Assembly: GCF_937952055.1 (NCBI RefSeq)
Contig: NZ_CALFYO010000015.1
Location: 1 to 64,000 of the forward strand
Source: an uncultured Piscinibacter sp.
GTDB lineage: Bacteria > Pseudomonadota > Gammaproteobacteria > Burkholderiales > Burkholderiaceae_C
Direction: 5' to 3'
DNA length: 64,000 nucleotides
Below, one piece after another: positions 10,258-20,089 of the stretch. Every line of letters starts with the position of its first letter. Within the stretch, counting starts at the first letter, position 1. The notes below the pieces were generated by a model. The model was not told the DNA's origin. It saw nothing but the letters and a program-made list of their open reading frames with translations, and searched no databases. Both the position numbers and the translations under genes were made by a program.

Positions 10258-11175
10258 TCATCGGCGCGCCCCCTTCTTCGGCGCCGGTTTGGACGCCTCG
10301 TCGGGCTCCGCCTCCGGCTTGGGCGGCATCTGCAGGCCGACGGGCTCGAGCACCAGCACATGGCGCACCGCGTCGGGCGAGGCCACCGGCTCGAGCAGGA
10401 TGCGCGCGAAGCTGGTGTCGATCTTGCGATCGACCAGCGTCACCTTGGCCACCGGAAGGCCCGGCGGGTAGACCCCGTCGACGCCCGATGTGCTCAGCAG
10501 GTCACCCACCTGCACGTCGGCATTGCCCGCCATGAAGCGCAGCTCCATGCCGTTGCGCACGCCGAAGGCGGCGCTGCGCAGCTGGTTGCGCGTGTTCAGC
10601 ACGGGGATGGCGGCGTCCTTGTCGGCCAGCAGCGTCACCTCGGACGACAGCGGGTAGACACGCGTCACCTGGCCCAGCACGCCGGCATCGTTGATGACGG
10701 GCGAGGCGATCGCCACGCCGTGCGTCGCGCCGCGGTCGATGACCACCTTGCGCGAGAACGGGTCGGGCGCATCGTAGAGCACCTCGGCGGCCATCGAGCG
10801 CACGGCGAGCGCGGGGCGCAGTTCGAGCAGCGCACGCAACCGCTGGTTCTCCGCCTGCAGCTGCTCGACACGCGACGCGCGCTCGGCCTGTCGCGCGAGG
10901 TCGCGCCGCGCTACCTCCTCGTTGGCCAGCGCGCGCTGCAAGCCGAGCAGGTAGTCGCTGCCGCCCTGCCACGCCGCCACCGGCACCAGCAATGCGCGCT
11001 CGACGGGGTGCAGGACGGTCGCGATCACGGCCCGCAGCGTCCGGGTGAGCTGGAAGCGCGTGTCGGCCACCATCAGGAACAGCGCCAACGCCGAGAAGAT
11101 GGTCAGCTTGGTGAGGGCCGACGTGCCCTGGCGGAAAAAGGGCGGCGGGGTCCGGTCGAGGGTGCCAAGGGGCAT
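10258..11175 (-). CDS. mreC: Rod shape-determining protein MreC
   Basis: Bitopic periplasmic scaffold of the elongasome, 305 residues. One membrane helix at about residues 20-42, a coiled coil at about 75-115 (NEEVARRDLARQAERASRVE onwards), then the two beta-barrel lobes with the family signatures DRGATHGV and NVLNTRNQL-like segments. The C-terminus is a Pro/Glu/Lys-rich tail ending KKGARR. It is separated from mreB by 83 bp containing a strong hairpin. Confidence 0.95.
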   Translation of the reverse strand: MPLGTLDRTPPPFFRQGTSALTKLTIFSALALFLMVADTRFQLTRTLRAVIATVLHPVERALLVPVAAWQGGSDYLLGLQRALANEEVARRDLARQAERASRVEQLQAENQRLRALLELRPALAVRSMAAEVLYDAPDPFSRKVVIDRGATHGVAIASPVINDAGVLGQVTRVYPLSSEVTLLADKDAAIPVLNTRNQLRSAAFGVRNGMELRFMAGNADVQVGDLLSTSGVDGVYPPGLPVAKVTLVDRKIDTSFARILLEPVASPDAVRHVLVLEPVGLQMPPKPEAEPDEASKPAPKKGARR

Positions 11176-11212
11176 GGCCGGGTACTGCGCAAGCGGTCTT
11201 CAGAAGCGACGA

Positions 11213-11240
11213 AGCCGGCCACGTGGGGCACGTGCCGGCT
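11213..11240. repeat. Intercistronic hairpin between mreB and mreC
   Basis: AGCCGG-C-CACGTG, loop GGG, then CACGTG-CCGGCT: 12 paired bases with one bulged C. It lies in the 83-bp mreB-mreC spacer. There is no T-run on either strand, so it is not a classic intrinsic terminator; it could protect the mreB message 3' end or cause partial termination. Confidence 0.7.
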
Positions 11241-11258
11241 CGGCGAGGGTCATGCCGT

Positions 11259-12302
11259 TCACTCGGAGGTGAAGATCGCGCCGAGCCGCTCCATGCGCTC
11301 CAGCGCCATGCCGCAGCCGCGCACCACGCAGGTCAGCGGATCCTCGGCGACGAGCACCGGCAGGCCGGTCTCCTCGGCGAGCAGGCGGTCAAGGTCGCGC
11401 AGCAGCGCACCGCCACCGGTGAGCATCATGCCGCGCTCGGCGATGTCGGCACCGAGCTCCGGCGGCGTCTGCTCCAGTGCGTTCTTCACGCTGGAGACGA
11501 TCTGGTTCAGCGGATCGGTCAGCGCTTCGAGGATCTCGTTGGAAGAGATGGTGAAGCTGCGCGGCACGCCCTCGGAGAGGTTGCGCCCCTTGACTTCCAT
11601 CTCCTTGACCTCGGAGCCGGGGAAGGCGGAACCGATCTGCTTCTTGATCGCCTCCGCCGTCGGCTCGCCGATCAGCATGCCGTAGTTGCGGCGGATGTAG
11701 TTGATGATCGCCTCGTCGAACTTGTCGCCGCCGACGCGCACCGAACCCTTGTAGACCATGCCGCCCAGCGAGATCACGCCGACCTCGGTGGTGCCGCCGC
11801 CGATGTCGACCACCATCGAACCGGATGCCTCGGACACCGGCAATCCCGCGCCGATCGCCGCGGCCATCGGCTCCTCGATCAGGTAGACCTCGCTCGCGCC
11901 GGCACCCAGCGCCGATTCGCGAATCGCACGCCGCTCCACCTGGGTGGATCCGCAGGGCACGCAGATGATGATGCGCGGGCTCGGCCTCAGGACGGAGCGC
12001 GGATGGACCATCTTGATGAACTGCTTGAGCATCTGCTCGGTGACGGTGAAGTCGGCGATCACGCCGTCCTTCATCGGGCGAATCGCCTCGATGTTGCCGG
12101 GCACCTTGCCGAGCATGGCCTTGGCCTCGGCGCCGACCGCCTGGATGGTCTTCTTGCCGTTGGGCCCGCCTTCGTGGCGGATGGCGACAACGGACGGCTC
12201 GTCGAGCACGATGCCCTTGCCACGCACATAGATCAGCGTGTTGGCCGTGCCCAGGTCGATGGCCAGGTCCGTCGAGAAGTAGCGACGAAAAGATCCGAAC
12301 AT
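11259..12302 (-). CDS. mreB: Rod shape-determining protein MreB
   Basis: Bacterial actin that forms membrane-bound filaments and steers lateral wall synthesis. The 347-residue protein begins MFGSFRRYFSTDLAIDLGTA, giving an amphipathic membrane helix followed by phosphate loop 1 (DLGTANT). Other actin-fold motifs are VDIGGGTTEVGVIS and the C-terminal MLTGGGALLRDLD. The ATG at 12302 is chosen because the family starts there; the frame stays open further upstream but encodes Pro/Arg-rich sequence. It heads the mreB-mreC-mreD-mrdA-rodA series and is divergent from gatC. Confidence 0.97.
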   Translation of the reverse strand: MFGSFRRYFSTDLAIDLGTANTLIYVRGKGIVLDEPSVVAIRHEGGPNGKKTIQAVGAEAKAMLGKVPGNIEAIRPMKDGVIADFTVTEQMLKQFIKMVHPRSVLRPSPRIIICVPCGSTQVERRAIRESALGAGASEVYLIEEPMAAAIGAGLPVSEASGSMVVDIGGGTTEVGVISLGGMVYKGSVRVGGDKFDEAIINYIRRNYGMLIGEPTAEAIKKQIGSAFPGSEVKEMEVKGRNLSEGVPRSFTISSNEILEALTDPLNQIVSSVKNALEQTPPELGADIAERGMMLTGGGALLRDLDRLLAEETGLPVLVAEDPLTCVVRGCGMALERMERLGAIFTSE

Positions 12303-12432
12303 GGTATGGGGAGATCTCGGCCGGCATACCGCCCGACCATTGGGTCTGGGCGCGGCGCTGCGGTCGATTGGGGTTGTCGGTGTCGTTCCTGAAGTCCCCG
12401 CAAACCAAGGCGGGATGGGCTGCGCAAGGGCT

Positions 12433-12441
12433 TGTGGATAA
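12433..12441 (-). promoter_or_regulatory. Perfect DnaA-box match in the mreB-gatC spacer
   Basis: The minus strand reads TTATCCACA, identical to the consensus DnaA box, 131 bp upstream of mreB and 79 bp upstream of gatC. A single site does not make an origin; regulatory meaning is inference. Confidence 0.4.
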
Positions 12442-12460
12442 CCGGGGATAATAACTGATC

Positions 12461-12486
12461 GGCCTGCCTCCACCGGGGTGCAGGCC
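12461..12486. repeat. Inverted repeat upstream of gatC
   Basis: GGCCTGC (12461-12467) and GCAGGCC (12480-12486) are perfect 7-bp arms around a 12-bp loop, 33 bp before the gatC ATG. It would fold in the gatC leader or act as a protein-binding dyad in the divergent mreB/gatC control region. Confidence 0.5.
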
Positions 12487-12519
12487 GCGTGTTTTCACCC
12501 TGTTTCCGCCTGAGCGTCC

Positions 12520-12819
12520 ATGGCCCTCACCCCGCAAGACGTGAGCCGCATCGCCCACCTCGCCCGACTGGAACTCTCCGCCGGCGAGCAGGCATCGCTG
12601 CTCACCCAGCTGAATGGCTTCTTCTCCATCGTCGAGCAGATGAGCGCGGTCGACACCACCGGCGTCGAGCCGCTGTACACGCCGCTGTCGGCGGTGCAGG
12701 AAGTCATCCTGCGGCTGCGCGACGATATCGTCACCGAGACGGACCAGCGCGCACTCAACCAGCGCAGCGCGCCCGCAGTGGAGGACGGCCTGTTCCTCGT
12801 GCCGAAGGTGATCGAATGA
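12520..12819 (+). CDS. gatC: Asp-tRNA(Asn)/Glu-tRNA(Gln) amidotransferase subunit C
   Basis: Small 99-residue subunit that wraps GatA and GatB and stabilises the amidotransferase complex. It begins MALTPQDVSRIAHLARLELS and has the conserved VDTTGVEPLYTPL segment. Its stop overlaps the gatA ATG as ATGA (12816-12819), so the subunits are translationally coupled. gatC, gatA and gatB form one operon. Confidence 0.95.
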   Translation: MALTPQDVSRIAHLARLELSAGEQASLLTQLNGFFSIVEQMSAVDTTGVEPLYTPLSAVQEVILRLRDDIVTETDQRALNQRSAPAVEDGLFLVPKVIE

Positions 12820-14303
12820 AGGCCCTGCACGAGATGGGCGTGGCCGAACTGGGCCAAGCGCTGGCGTCGCGCGAGGTCTCCAGCGTCGAGGCCTGCACCG
12901 CGTTGCTCGAGCGCATGGCGGCCCACGCGTCGCTGGGCGCCGTGCTCGCCAGCGACAGCGACGGTGCGTTGAAACAAGCTGCAACGGCCGACGCGCGCCG
13001 CGCCGCGGGCGAATCAGGCCCGCTGCTGGGCGTGCCGATCGCGCACAAGGACATCTTCGTCAGCGCCGAGCTGCCCACCACGGCCGGCTCGAAGATGCTG
13101 GAGGGCTACCGCAGCCCCTTCGATGCCACGGTCGTGGCTCGCCTGGCACAGGCCGGTGCGGTGACGCTGGCCAAGCTCAACTGCGACGAATTCGCGATGG
13201 GCTCGGCCAACGAGAACTCGGCCTTCGGTCCGGTGCGCAATCCCTGGGACACGAGCCGCGTGCCGGGCGGCTCTTCGGGCGGCTCGGCCGCGGCGGTGGC
13301 GGCGCGCCTGCTGCCCGCCGCCACCGGCACCGACACTGGCGGCTCGATCCGCCAGCCTGCAAGCTTCTCCGGCATCACCGGCATCAAGCCGACCTACGGC
13401 GTGTGCTCGCGCTACGGCATGGTGGCCTTCGCCTCCAGCCTCGACCAGGCCGGGCCGATGGCGCGCTCGGCGGCCGACTGCGCACTGCTGCTCGCGGCGA
13501 TGAGCGGCTTCGACGAGCGCGACTCGACCAGCGCGCCGCGCCCGCCACAGGACTTCCACGCCCAGATGCTCGCCTCGCGCGAGGGCGCGAGCGCGGCCAA
13601 GCCGCTGGCCGGGCTTCGCATCGGCCTGCCGAAGGAGTTCTTCCCTGCCGCGCTGGCTGCCGACGTGAACGGCGCGGTGCGTGCCGCACTGGCCGAACTC
13701 GAGCAGCTCGGAGGGACGCTGGTCGACGTCAGCCTGCCGCGCACCGAGCTCTCGATCCCCGTCTACTACATCATCGCGCCGGCCGAGGCCAGCTCGAACC
13801 TGTCGCGCTTCGACGGCGTGCGCTACGGTCATCGCGCCGCGAAGTACACCGACCTGCTGGACATGTACAAGAAGAGCCGCAGCGAAGGCTTCGGCCCCGA
13901 GGTGAAGCGCCGCATCATGATCGGCACCTACGTGCTCAGCCATGGCTACTACGACGCCTACTACCTGCAGGCGCAGAAGCTGCGCCGCATGATCGCCGAC
14001 GACTTCCAGCGCTGCTTCACGCAATGCGACGTGATTGCCGGACCGGTGGCGCCCAGCGTGGCCTGGAAGATCGGCGCGCAGGGCGACGACCCGGTGGCGG
14101 CCTACCTCGCCGACATCTTCACGCTGCCGGCCAGCCTGGCCGGCCTGCCGGGCATGAGCGTGCCCGCGGGATTCGGCGAAGCCGGCATGCCTGTCGGCCT
14201 GCAACTGATCGGCAACTACTTCCAGGAAGGCACGCTGCTGCACGCCGCGCACGCCTTCCAGCAGGCGACCGACTGGCACGCGCGCGTGCCCAGCGGATTC
14301 TGA
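12816..14303 (+). CDS. gatA: Asp-tRNA(Asn)/Glu-tRNA(Gln) amidotransferase subunit A
   Basis: The glutaminase subunit: it frees ammonia from glutamine for transamidation of mischarged Glu-tRNA(Gln) or Asp-tRNA(Asn). The 495-residue sequence carries the amidase-signature triad Lys78 (PIAHKDIF), Ser154 (GGSSGGSAAA) and Ser178 (TDTGGSIRQPA). Length and spacing are standard. The start overlaps gatC by 4 bp, and gatB follows after 5 bp. Confidence 0.97.
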   Translation: MKALHEMGVAELGQALASREVSSVEACTALLERMAAHASLGAVLASDSDGALKQAATADARRAAGESGPLLGVPIAHKDIFVSAELPTTAGSKMLEGYRSPFDATVVARLAQAGAVTLAKLNCDEFAMGSANENSAFGPVRNPWDTSRVPGGSSGGSAAAVAARLLPAATGTDTGGSIRQPASFSGITGIKPTYGVCSRYGMVAFASSLDQAGPMARSAADCALLLAAMSGFDERDSTSAPRPPQDFHAQMLASREGASAAKPLAGLRIGLPKEFFPAALAADVNGAVRAALAELEQLGGTLVDVSLPRTELSIPVYYIIAPAEASSNLSRFDGVRYGHRAAKYTDLLDMYKKSRSEGFGPEVKRRIMIGTYVLSHGYYDAYYLQAQKLRRMIADDFQRCFTQCDVIAGPVAPSVAWKIGAQGDDPVAAYLADIFTLPASLAGLPGMSVPAGFGEAGMPVGLQLIGNYFQEGTLLHAAHAFQQATDWHARVPSGF

Positions 14304-14308
14304 ACCCC

Positions 14309-15757
<1,449 letters not shown>

Positions 15758-15769
15758 GCCGGCAGGCGA

Positions 15770-16486
15770 TCAAGGCCTGGCGGTCTTGCCCGGCGCCGAG
15801 GCCGCCTCGCTGGAGGCGATCACGCCCATCGAGCCGGGCTGAGCACCGCCCCAGAGCTTGCGCAGCCGCTCGAGCTCGTCGTCATAGAGCTTGTTGATGC
15901 GAACGATCTCGGCCTTCTGGTTCTGGATCAGGCTGCTCTGCGCTTCGGTGGCTGCATCGTTGGCGTCGATCGCCTGTCTGAGCTTGAGCGGCAGTTGCTT
16001 GCCGATGTAGAACTCCTGCTCGTCCATCAGCGGCTTGCGCTCCTTCTCCAGCGTCTCGAGTCGCGACTCAGAGACGCGCAGGCCCTTGCGCGTGTCTTCC
16101 AGCGCGGCTTGGCGCGCCTTGTTGTGCGCCGCTTCGTTCGGGAAGCGCTGCAGCAGGTTGCGGTCACGCCGGCTGGCCTCGCGCTGCATCGCGCGTGCCA
16201 GTGCCTCTTCCTGCTGGCGCGCCTCGATCGCGGCGCGCTCGTCGGCGGTCGGCACCGGCGGCACGATCTGGCGCACCGAACCGTCGGCATTGAGCAGGCG
16301 CTGGTTGCGGCTGGCACATTCGGCAATCGGTCGGTCCGAGGTGAGCCGCTTGCCGTTCGCGTCGATGCAGCTGTAGATCGCCCCCGCTTTGCCCGAAGGC
16401 GGCAGCCCCGCGGCAGGGGCCGACATGGCCGCCGCCGCCAGCACGCCGGCGGTGGTGATCAGACGGGCCATGGCCGAGGGTTGCAT
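15770..16486 (-). CDS. Exported DUF4124-domain protein with long coiled coil
   Basis: A 238-residue predicted secreted protein. The N-terminus (MARLITTAGVLAAAAMSAPA) is a signal peptide; an ATG at residue 6 is an alternative start. A DUF4124-like domain follows (AIYSCIDANGKRLTSDRPIAE, i.e. a short beta module with Cys), then a charged helical region (about residues 80-215) with heptad-like spacing (ESRLETLEKERKPLMDEQEF). Function is unknown; such proteins are common periplasmic Burkholderiales products. Its ATG directly abuts the pyrE stop, suggesting translational coupling. Confidence 0.8.
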   Translation of the reverse strand: MQPSAMARLITTAGVLAAAAMSAPAAGLPPSGKAGAIYSCIDANGKRLTSDRPIAECASRNQRLLNADGSVRQIVPPVPTADERAAIEARQQEEALARAMQREASRRDRNLLQRFPNEAAHNKARQAALEDTRKGLRVSESRLETLEKERKPLMDEQEFYIGKQLPLKLRQAIDANDAATEAQSSLIQNQKAEIVRINKLYDDELERLRKLWGGAQPGSMGVIASSEAASAPGKTARP

Positions 16487-17164
16487 TCAGACTCCGTATC
16501 GTTCGCGGTAGGCCGCCACGGCGCCGAAATGGGCTGCCAAGCCAGTGTCGGCCGTCGACTTCAAGTATTGCAGCAAGTCTGAAAGCGTCGCAATCGCCGC
16601 CACTTCCAGACCGAGCTGTTGCTGGACATACTGCACAGCCGACCAGGATGCGTCGACGCCTCCCTCGGTGGCCTTTTCCTGCCGATCCAGCGCGATGGCC
16701 ACGCCGCAGGGCACCGCCCCCACGGCCTGGATGATGGAGATGGATTCGCGCACCGAGGTTCCTGCGGAAATCACGTCGTCGATGATGAGAACGCGGCCGA
16801 CCACCTTCGCGCCGACCAGCGTACCACCCTCGCCGTGATCTTTTGCTTCCTTGCGGTTGTAGGCGAAGGGCACGTTGCGCCCCAGCCGCGCCAGCTCGAT
16901 GGCCACCGCGGCCGCCAGGGTGATGCCCTTGTAAGCAGGGCCGAAGAGCATGTCGAACTGAAGTCCGGACGCCATCAGGCGGCGTGCATAGAATTCCGCC
17001 AGGCGGCCGAGCTTGGCGCCGTCGTCGAACAGGCCGGCATTGAAGAAGTAGGGTGACAGTCGGCCCGCCTTGGTCTTGAACTCGCCGAAGCGCAACACGC
17101 CGGCGTCGACCGCAAACCTCACGAAGTCCTGGGCCAGGGGGTCGGTGGCGGGGCTCGTCGTCAT
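16487..17164 (-). CDS. pyrE: Orotate phosphoribosyltransferase
   Basis: Makes orotidine monophosphate from orotate and PRPP in pyrimidine synthesis. The 225-residue protein has the PRPP-binding signature VLIIDDVISAGTS and the family segments GEFKTKAGRLSPYFFNAG and FGPAYKG. The start MTTSPATD at 17164 is preferred; the frame is open further upstream but would run inside the exonuclease gene. Only 13 bp separate its start from that of the divergent exonuclease gene. Confidence 0.96.
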   Translation of the reverse strand: MTTSPATDPLAQDFVRFAVDAGVLRFGEFKTKAGRLSPYFFNAGLFDDGAKLGRLAEFYARRLMASGLQFDMLFGPAYKGITLAAAVAIELARLGRNVPFAYNRKEAKDHGEGGTLVGAKVVGRVLIIDDVISAGTSVRESISIIQAVGAVPCGVAIALDRQEKATEGGVDASWSAVQYVQQQLGLEVAAIATLSDLLQYLKSTADTGLAAHFGAVAAYRERYGV

Positions 17165-17177
17165 CGGAGGCTCTCTC

Positions 17178-17963
17178 GTGTTCCGTCTCGTCACGCTCAA
17201 TCTGAACGGCATCCGCTCGGCGGCGACCAAGGGCTTCGAGGCCTGGGCCGAAGGCGTGGCGGCCGATTGTATGGGGGTGCAGGAAATCAAGGCCCAGGAG
17301 GTCGATGTGAGGGGTCGCTTCGATGTCGTGGCAGGACTGAAGGGACACTTCCACTTCGCCGACAAGAAGGGCTACTCCGGCGTTGGCCTGTACACCCGCC
17401 AGACGCCCAGCGCGGTGATCACCGGCATCGGCCACCCGGAGTTCGACGCCGAGGGGCGCTATGTCGAGGCGCGTTTCGACACTCCGAAGCGCAGGCTCTC
17501 CGTCATCAGCTGCTACTTTCCCAGCGGTTCCAGCGGCGAGGAGCGCCAGCAGGCCAAGTTCCGCTTCCTGGCGCTGATGGCGCCGCACCTCACGAGGCTC
17601 AAGGCCGAGCGCGAGTTCATCCTTGTGGGCGACGTCAACATCGCCCACAAGGAGATCGACCTCAAGAACTGGAAGAGCAACCAGAAGAACAGCGGCTTCC
17701 TGCCCGAGGAGCGCGCCTGGATGACCGAGTTGCTCGACACCATCGGCCTGGTCGACGTGTTCCGCACGCTCAACCCGCACCCCGAGCAGTACACATGGTG
17801 GAGCAACCGCGGCCAGGCCTGGGCCAAGAACGTGGGCTGGCGGCTCGACTACCACCTGGCCACGCCGGCAATCGCGAAGAAGGCTCGGCACGAGCACATC
17901 TACCTCGAGCAGCGCTTCTCGGACCACGCGCCGCTGGTGATCGACTACGACTTCAAGCTCTGA
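17178..17963 (+). CDS. xth: Exodeoxyribonuclease III / AP endonuclease
   Basis: DNA-repair nuclease that cuts at abasic sites and removes 3' blocks. The 261-residue sequence shows the EEP-fold motifs LNLNGIRSA, Glu in QEIKAQ, GDVNIAHKEID and the C-terminal SDHAPLVIDY. The start is GTG (FRLVTLNLN follows) and GGAGG at 17166-17170 sits at correct spacing, which decides it. The gene is divergent from pyrE with a 13-bp gap, so its promoter must lie inside pyrE. Confidence 0.93.
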   Translation: MFRLVTLNLNGIRSAATKGFEAWAEGVAADCMGVQEIKAQEVDVRGRFDVVAGLKGHFHFADKKGYSGVGLYTRQTPSAVITGIGHPEFDAEGRYVEARFDTPKRRLSVISCYFPSGSSGEERQQAKFRFLALMAPHLTRLKAEREFILVGDVNIAHKEIDLKNWKSNQKNSGFLPEERAWMTELLDTIGLVDVFRTLNPHPEQYTWWSNRGQAWAKNVGWRLDYHLATPAIAKKARHEHIYLEQRFSDHAPLVIDYDFKL

Positions 17964-17991
17964 GGTCCCGCCCCGCTCACGTCGGCACGGT

Positions 17992-19800
17992 TCACGCAGG
18001 CGGCGGACCCGGCGCCACGTCCACCATGTGCCACTGGTCGGGCCAGAAGGCCGGGCGCCGGTATCCCGTCACCTGGCGGCGGATCAGGTCGACCGCCACC
18101 CCATGCCAGCGCACTTTGTAGGGCATGTAGGCCACCGCCAGCTTCTTGGCCTGCTCGAACAGCATGCCGCGCTCCGGGCCGTCCGGCATCACGGCCAGGC
18201 GGTCGTAGATCGCGTCCAGCGCCGGCAGGCGAAAGCGCGACAGGTTCCAGCCGCCCACCTGCCCGCCCGCGTAATACGACAGCAACGGCTGCCCGTCCCC
18301 GCTGGCGGCGCCGCTGCTGAAGCTCCAGATCTGCAGCTTTCCGGCGCGCGCCAACCTCTGGTTCTCGTACTGCTCCTGCACCTTGATCCCGACGCGGAGG
18401 CCGACGGCCTTCATGCTCTCCTGCCACAGTTCGCCGCGCAGTCGACCGCGCTGGTCGGGCGCCTCGGCCACCGTCAGCTGCAGCGGCTGTCCATCGCGTC
18501 CCTCGCGCCAGCCGTCGCCGTCCTGGTCGACATACCCGTACGTGTCCAGCAGCGCCCGCGCCCGGATCGGGCTGAAGTCGCCCATCTCGCTCTTGAACGT
18601 GGCCTCGAATCCCGAGGTGTGCGGCACGATCGGGCTCTGCGCGGGGATGGCCAGCCCGTGCCGCTGGACACTGATCTCGCGCGGCACGTCCAGCGCCAGG
18701 CCGATGGCGCGGCGCAGGGCCACCTGGTGCGGCGCGTAGCCCCCGACCACCGGATCCTCCATGTTGAACATCGTCAGCGCCATGGTCGGTTGCAGCGCCA
18801 TCGCGCCGGTGATGCCCTGCCGTGACAGGTAGGGCGCCACCTTGCCGGCCGGCATCGCGACCGCGAGGAACTCCGCCGGGACGTCCTGGATCAGGTCCTG
18901 CGCGCCACCGAGGAACGCCAGCCAGCGCGGCTGTGCCGCGTCGATGATCGACAGCTCCACGCGGTCGACCAGGGGGACGCGCCGACCGCGCAGGCGCTCG
19001 GCGATGGACTGGCCCTCGGCGTCGTCGGCCGCGGGCTCGGCGGACCATGGCCGCTCGCGGTAGCCCGGGTTGCGCTCCAGCACGACGGCCGATGACCGGC
19101 GCCATTGCTTCAACCGGAACGGCCCCGTGCCCACCGGGTGCTCGCCGATGCGCTCGCCGTAGGCGTCGACCACCTCGCGCGCCACGGCGCCCACCAGGTC
19201 GGAACTGGCCATCGCCTCGATGAAGCGCGGGTTGGGCCTGCCCAGGCGGACCTGGAAGCGGTGGCTGTCCAGCAGCCGCAGGCCCTCGATCGGGTGCTCG
19301 TAGTCGAGCGCGCCCTTGCGCTCGATCGCGGCCTGGCGCAGGGCCGAGAGGCCGAGGATGTTCCAGTCCTCGAAGAAGGCCCATGCCGGGGCGCGCAGCG
19401 CCGGGTCCGCGAAGCGGCTGATGGCGAAGACGAAGTCTGCCGCCACCAGCTCGCGCCGGCGGCCCTGGAACGCAGGATCGTCTGCGAAGTGGATGCCGTG
19501 GCGAAGCTTGAAGGTCCAGACGGTGAAGTCGTCGCTGTGCTGCGGCATGCCGTCGGCCACCAGCGGCACGATCCGCGGTGGTCGGGCGAGGTGGTCGTAG
19601 GTGTAGAGCGCCTCGAAGATGAGCGCGGTGATGTCGCGCGAACTGCCGGTGATCTGCGTCGGGTCGAGGCTGCGCTCGATGTCGGTGATGGCCAGGCGGA
19701 GCACTCGCTCGCCCGCAGGGGCGTCGTCGGCAGCCGCCGCCAGCGGGGGCCACACGACCGCAGCGCCTGCGGCCAGGACGAGCGAACGGCGTCGCTGCAT
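17992..19800 (-). CDS. Extracellular solute-binding protein, family 5 (peptide/oligopeptide type)
   Basis: Periplasmic binding protein of the SBP_bac_5 family (DppA/OppA-like), 602 residues, expected to bind peptides or similar solutes for an ABC importer. An Arg-rich signal peptide (MQRRRSLVLAAGAAVVWPPL) may use Tat or Sec. The family signature appears as VADGMPQHSDDFTVWTFKLR and GTGPFRLKQW. The ATG at 19800 is preferred because GGGAG lies 7 bases before it; a TTG at 19818 is an alternative. No permease or ATPase gene is adjacent, so it is an orphan in this window. Confidence 0.9.
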   Translation of the reverse strand: MQRRRSLVLAAGAAVVWPPLAAAADDAPAGERVLRLAITDIERSLDPTQITGSSRDITALIFEALYTYDHLARPPRIVPLVADGMPQHSDDFTVWTFKLRHGIHFADDPAFQGRRRELVAADFVFAISRFADPALRAPAWAFFEDWNILGLSALRQAAIERKGALDYEHPIEGLRLLDSHRFQVRLGRPNPRFIEAMASSDLVGAVAREVVDAYGERIGEHPVGTGPFRLKQWRRSSAVVLERNPGYRERPWSAEPAADDAEGQSIAERLRGRRVPLVDRVELSIIDAAQPRWLAFLGGAQDLIQDVPAEFLAVAMPAGKVAPYLSRQGITGAMALQPTMALTMFNMEDPVVGGYAPHQVALRRAIGLALDVPREISVQRHGLAIPAQSPIVPHTSGFEATFKSEMGDFSPIRARALLDTYGYVDQDGDGWREGRDGQPLQLTVAEAPDQRGRLRGELWQESMKAVGLRVGIKVQEQYENQRLARAGKLQIWSFSSGAASGDGQPLLSYYAGGQVGGWNLSRFRLPALDAIYDRLAVMPDGPERGMLFEQAKKLAVAYMPYKVRWHGVAVDLIRRQVTGYRRPAFWPDQWHMVDVAPGPPPA

Positions 19801-20089
19801 GCGGGAGCTCCCGTACAACTGGGTGGGCGGTGGCGCCGCGGCCTGAAGCTCCGCAGTCGGCTTGCGGCGGTGTACCCCGAACTGGGGCCAGGCGTCGAGA
19901 CGGAGAAGCCCGAACCGCGCAACGGCAGAGGGGAAAGCCGCCGACGCAGCCCCTCGCCGGTCGAAGCGCCACTGCCAGGAACTGCTCCCGCCCCTGCTCG
20001 GCGAACTGGGCGCGCGGCAGGAACATCCCGTCGGATCTCAGGCGCAGGTGCCGACCGTGTCGGCAACGCCGCGTCTTGCGCGGCAGCTC

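Noticed and set aside
7584..10535. A 983-codon open frame on the plus strand
   Set aside because: Antisense shadow of mrdA and mreC/mreD; Arg/His/Gln-rich composition and no family resemblance.
11213..11240. Intrinsic terminator after mreB
   Set aside because: No T-run on either strand; mreC follows directly in the same operon.
12433..12441. Replication origin at the DnaA box
   Set aside because: Only one box, no AT-rich unwinding region, no dnaA/dnaN or parAB nearby.
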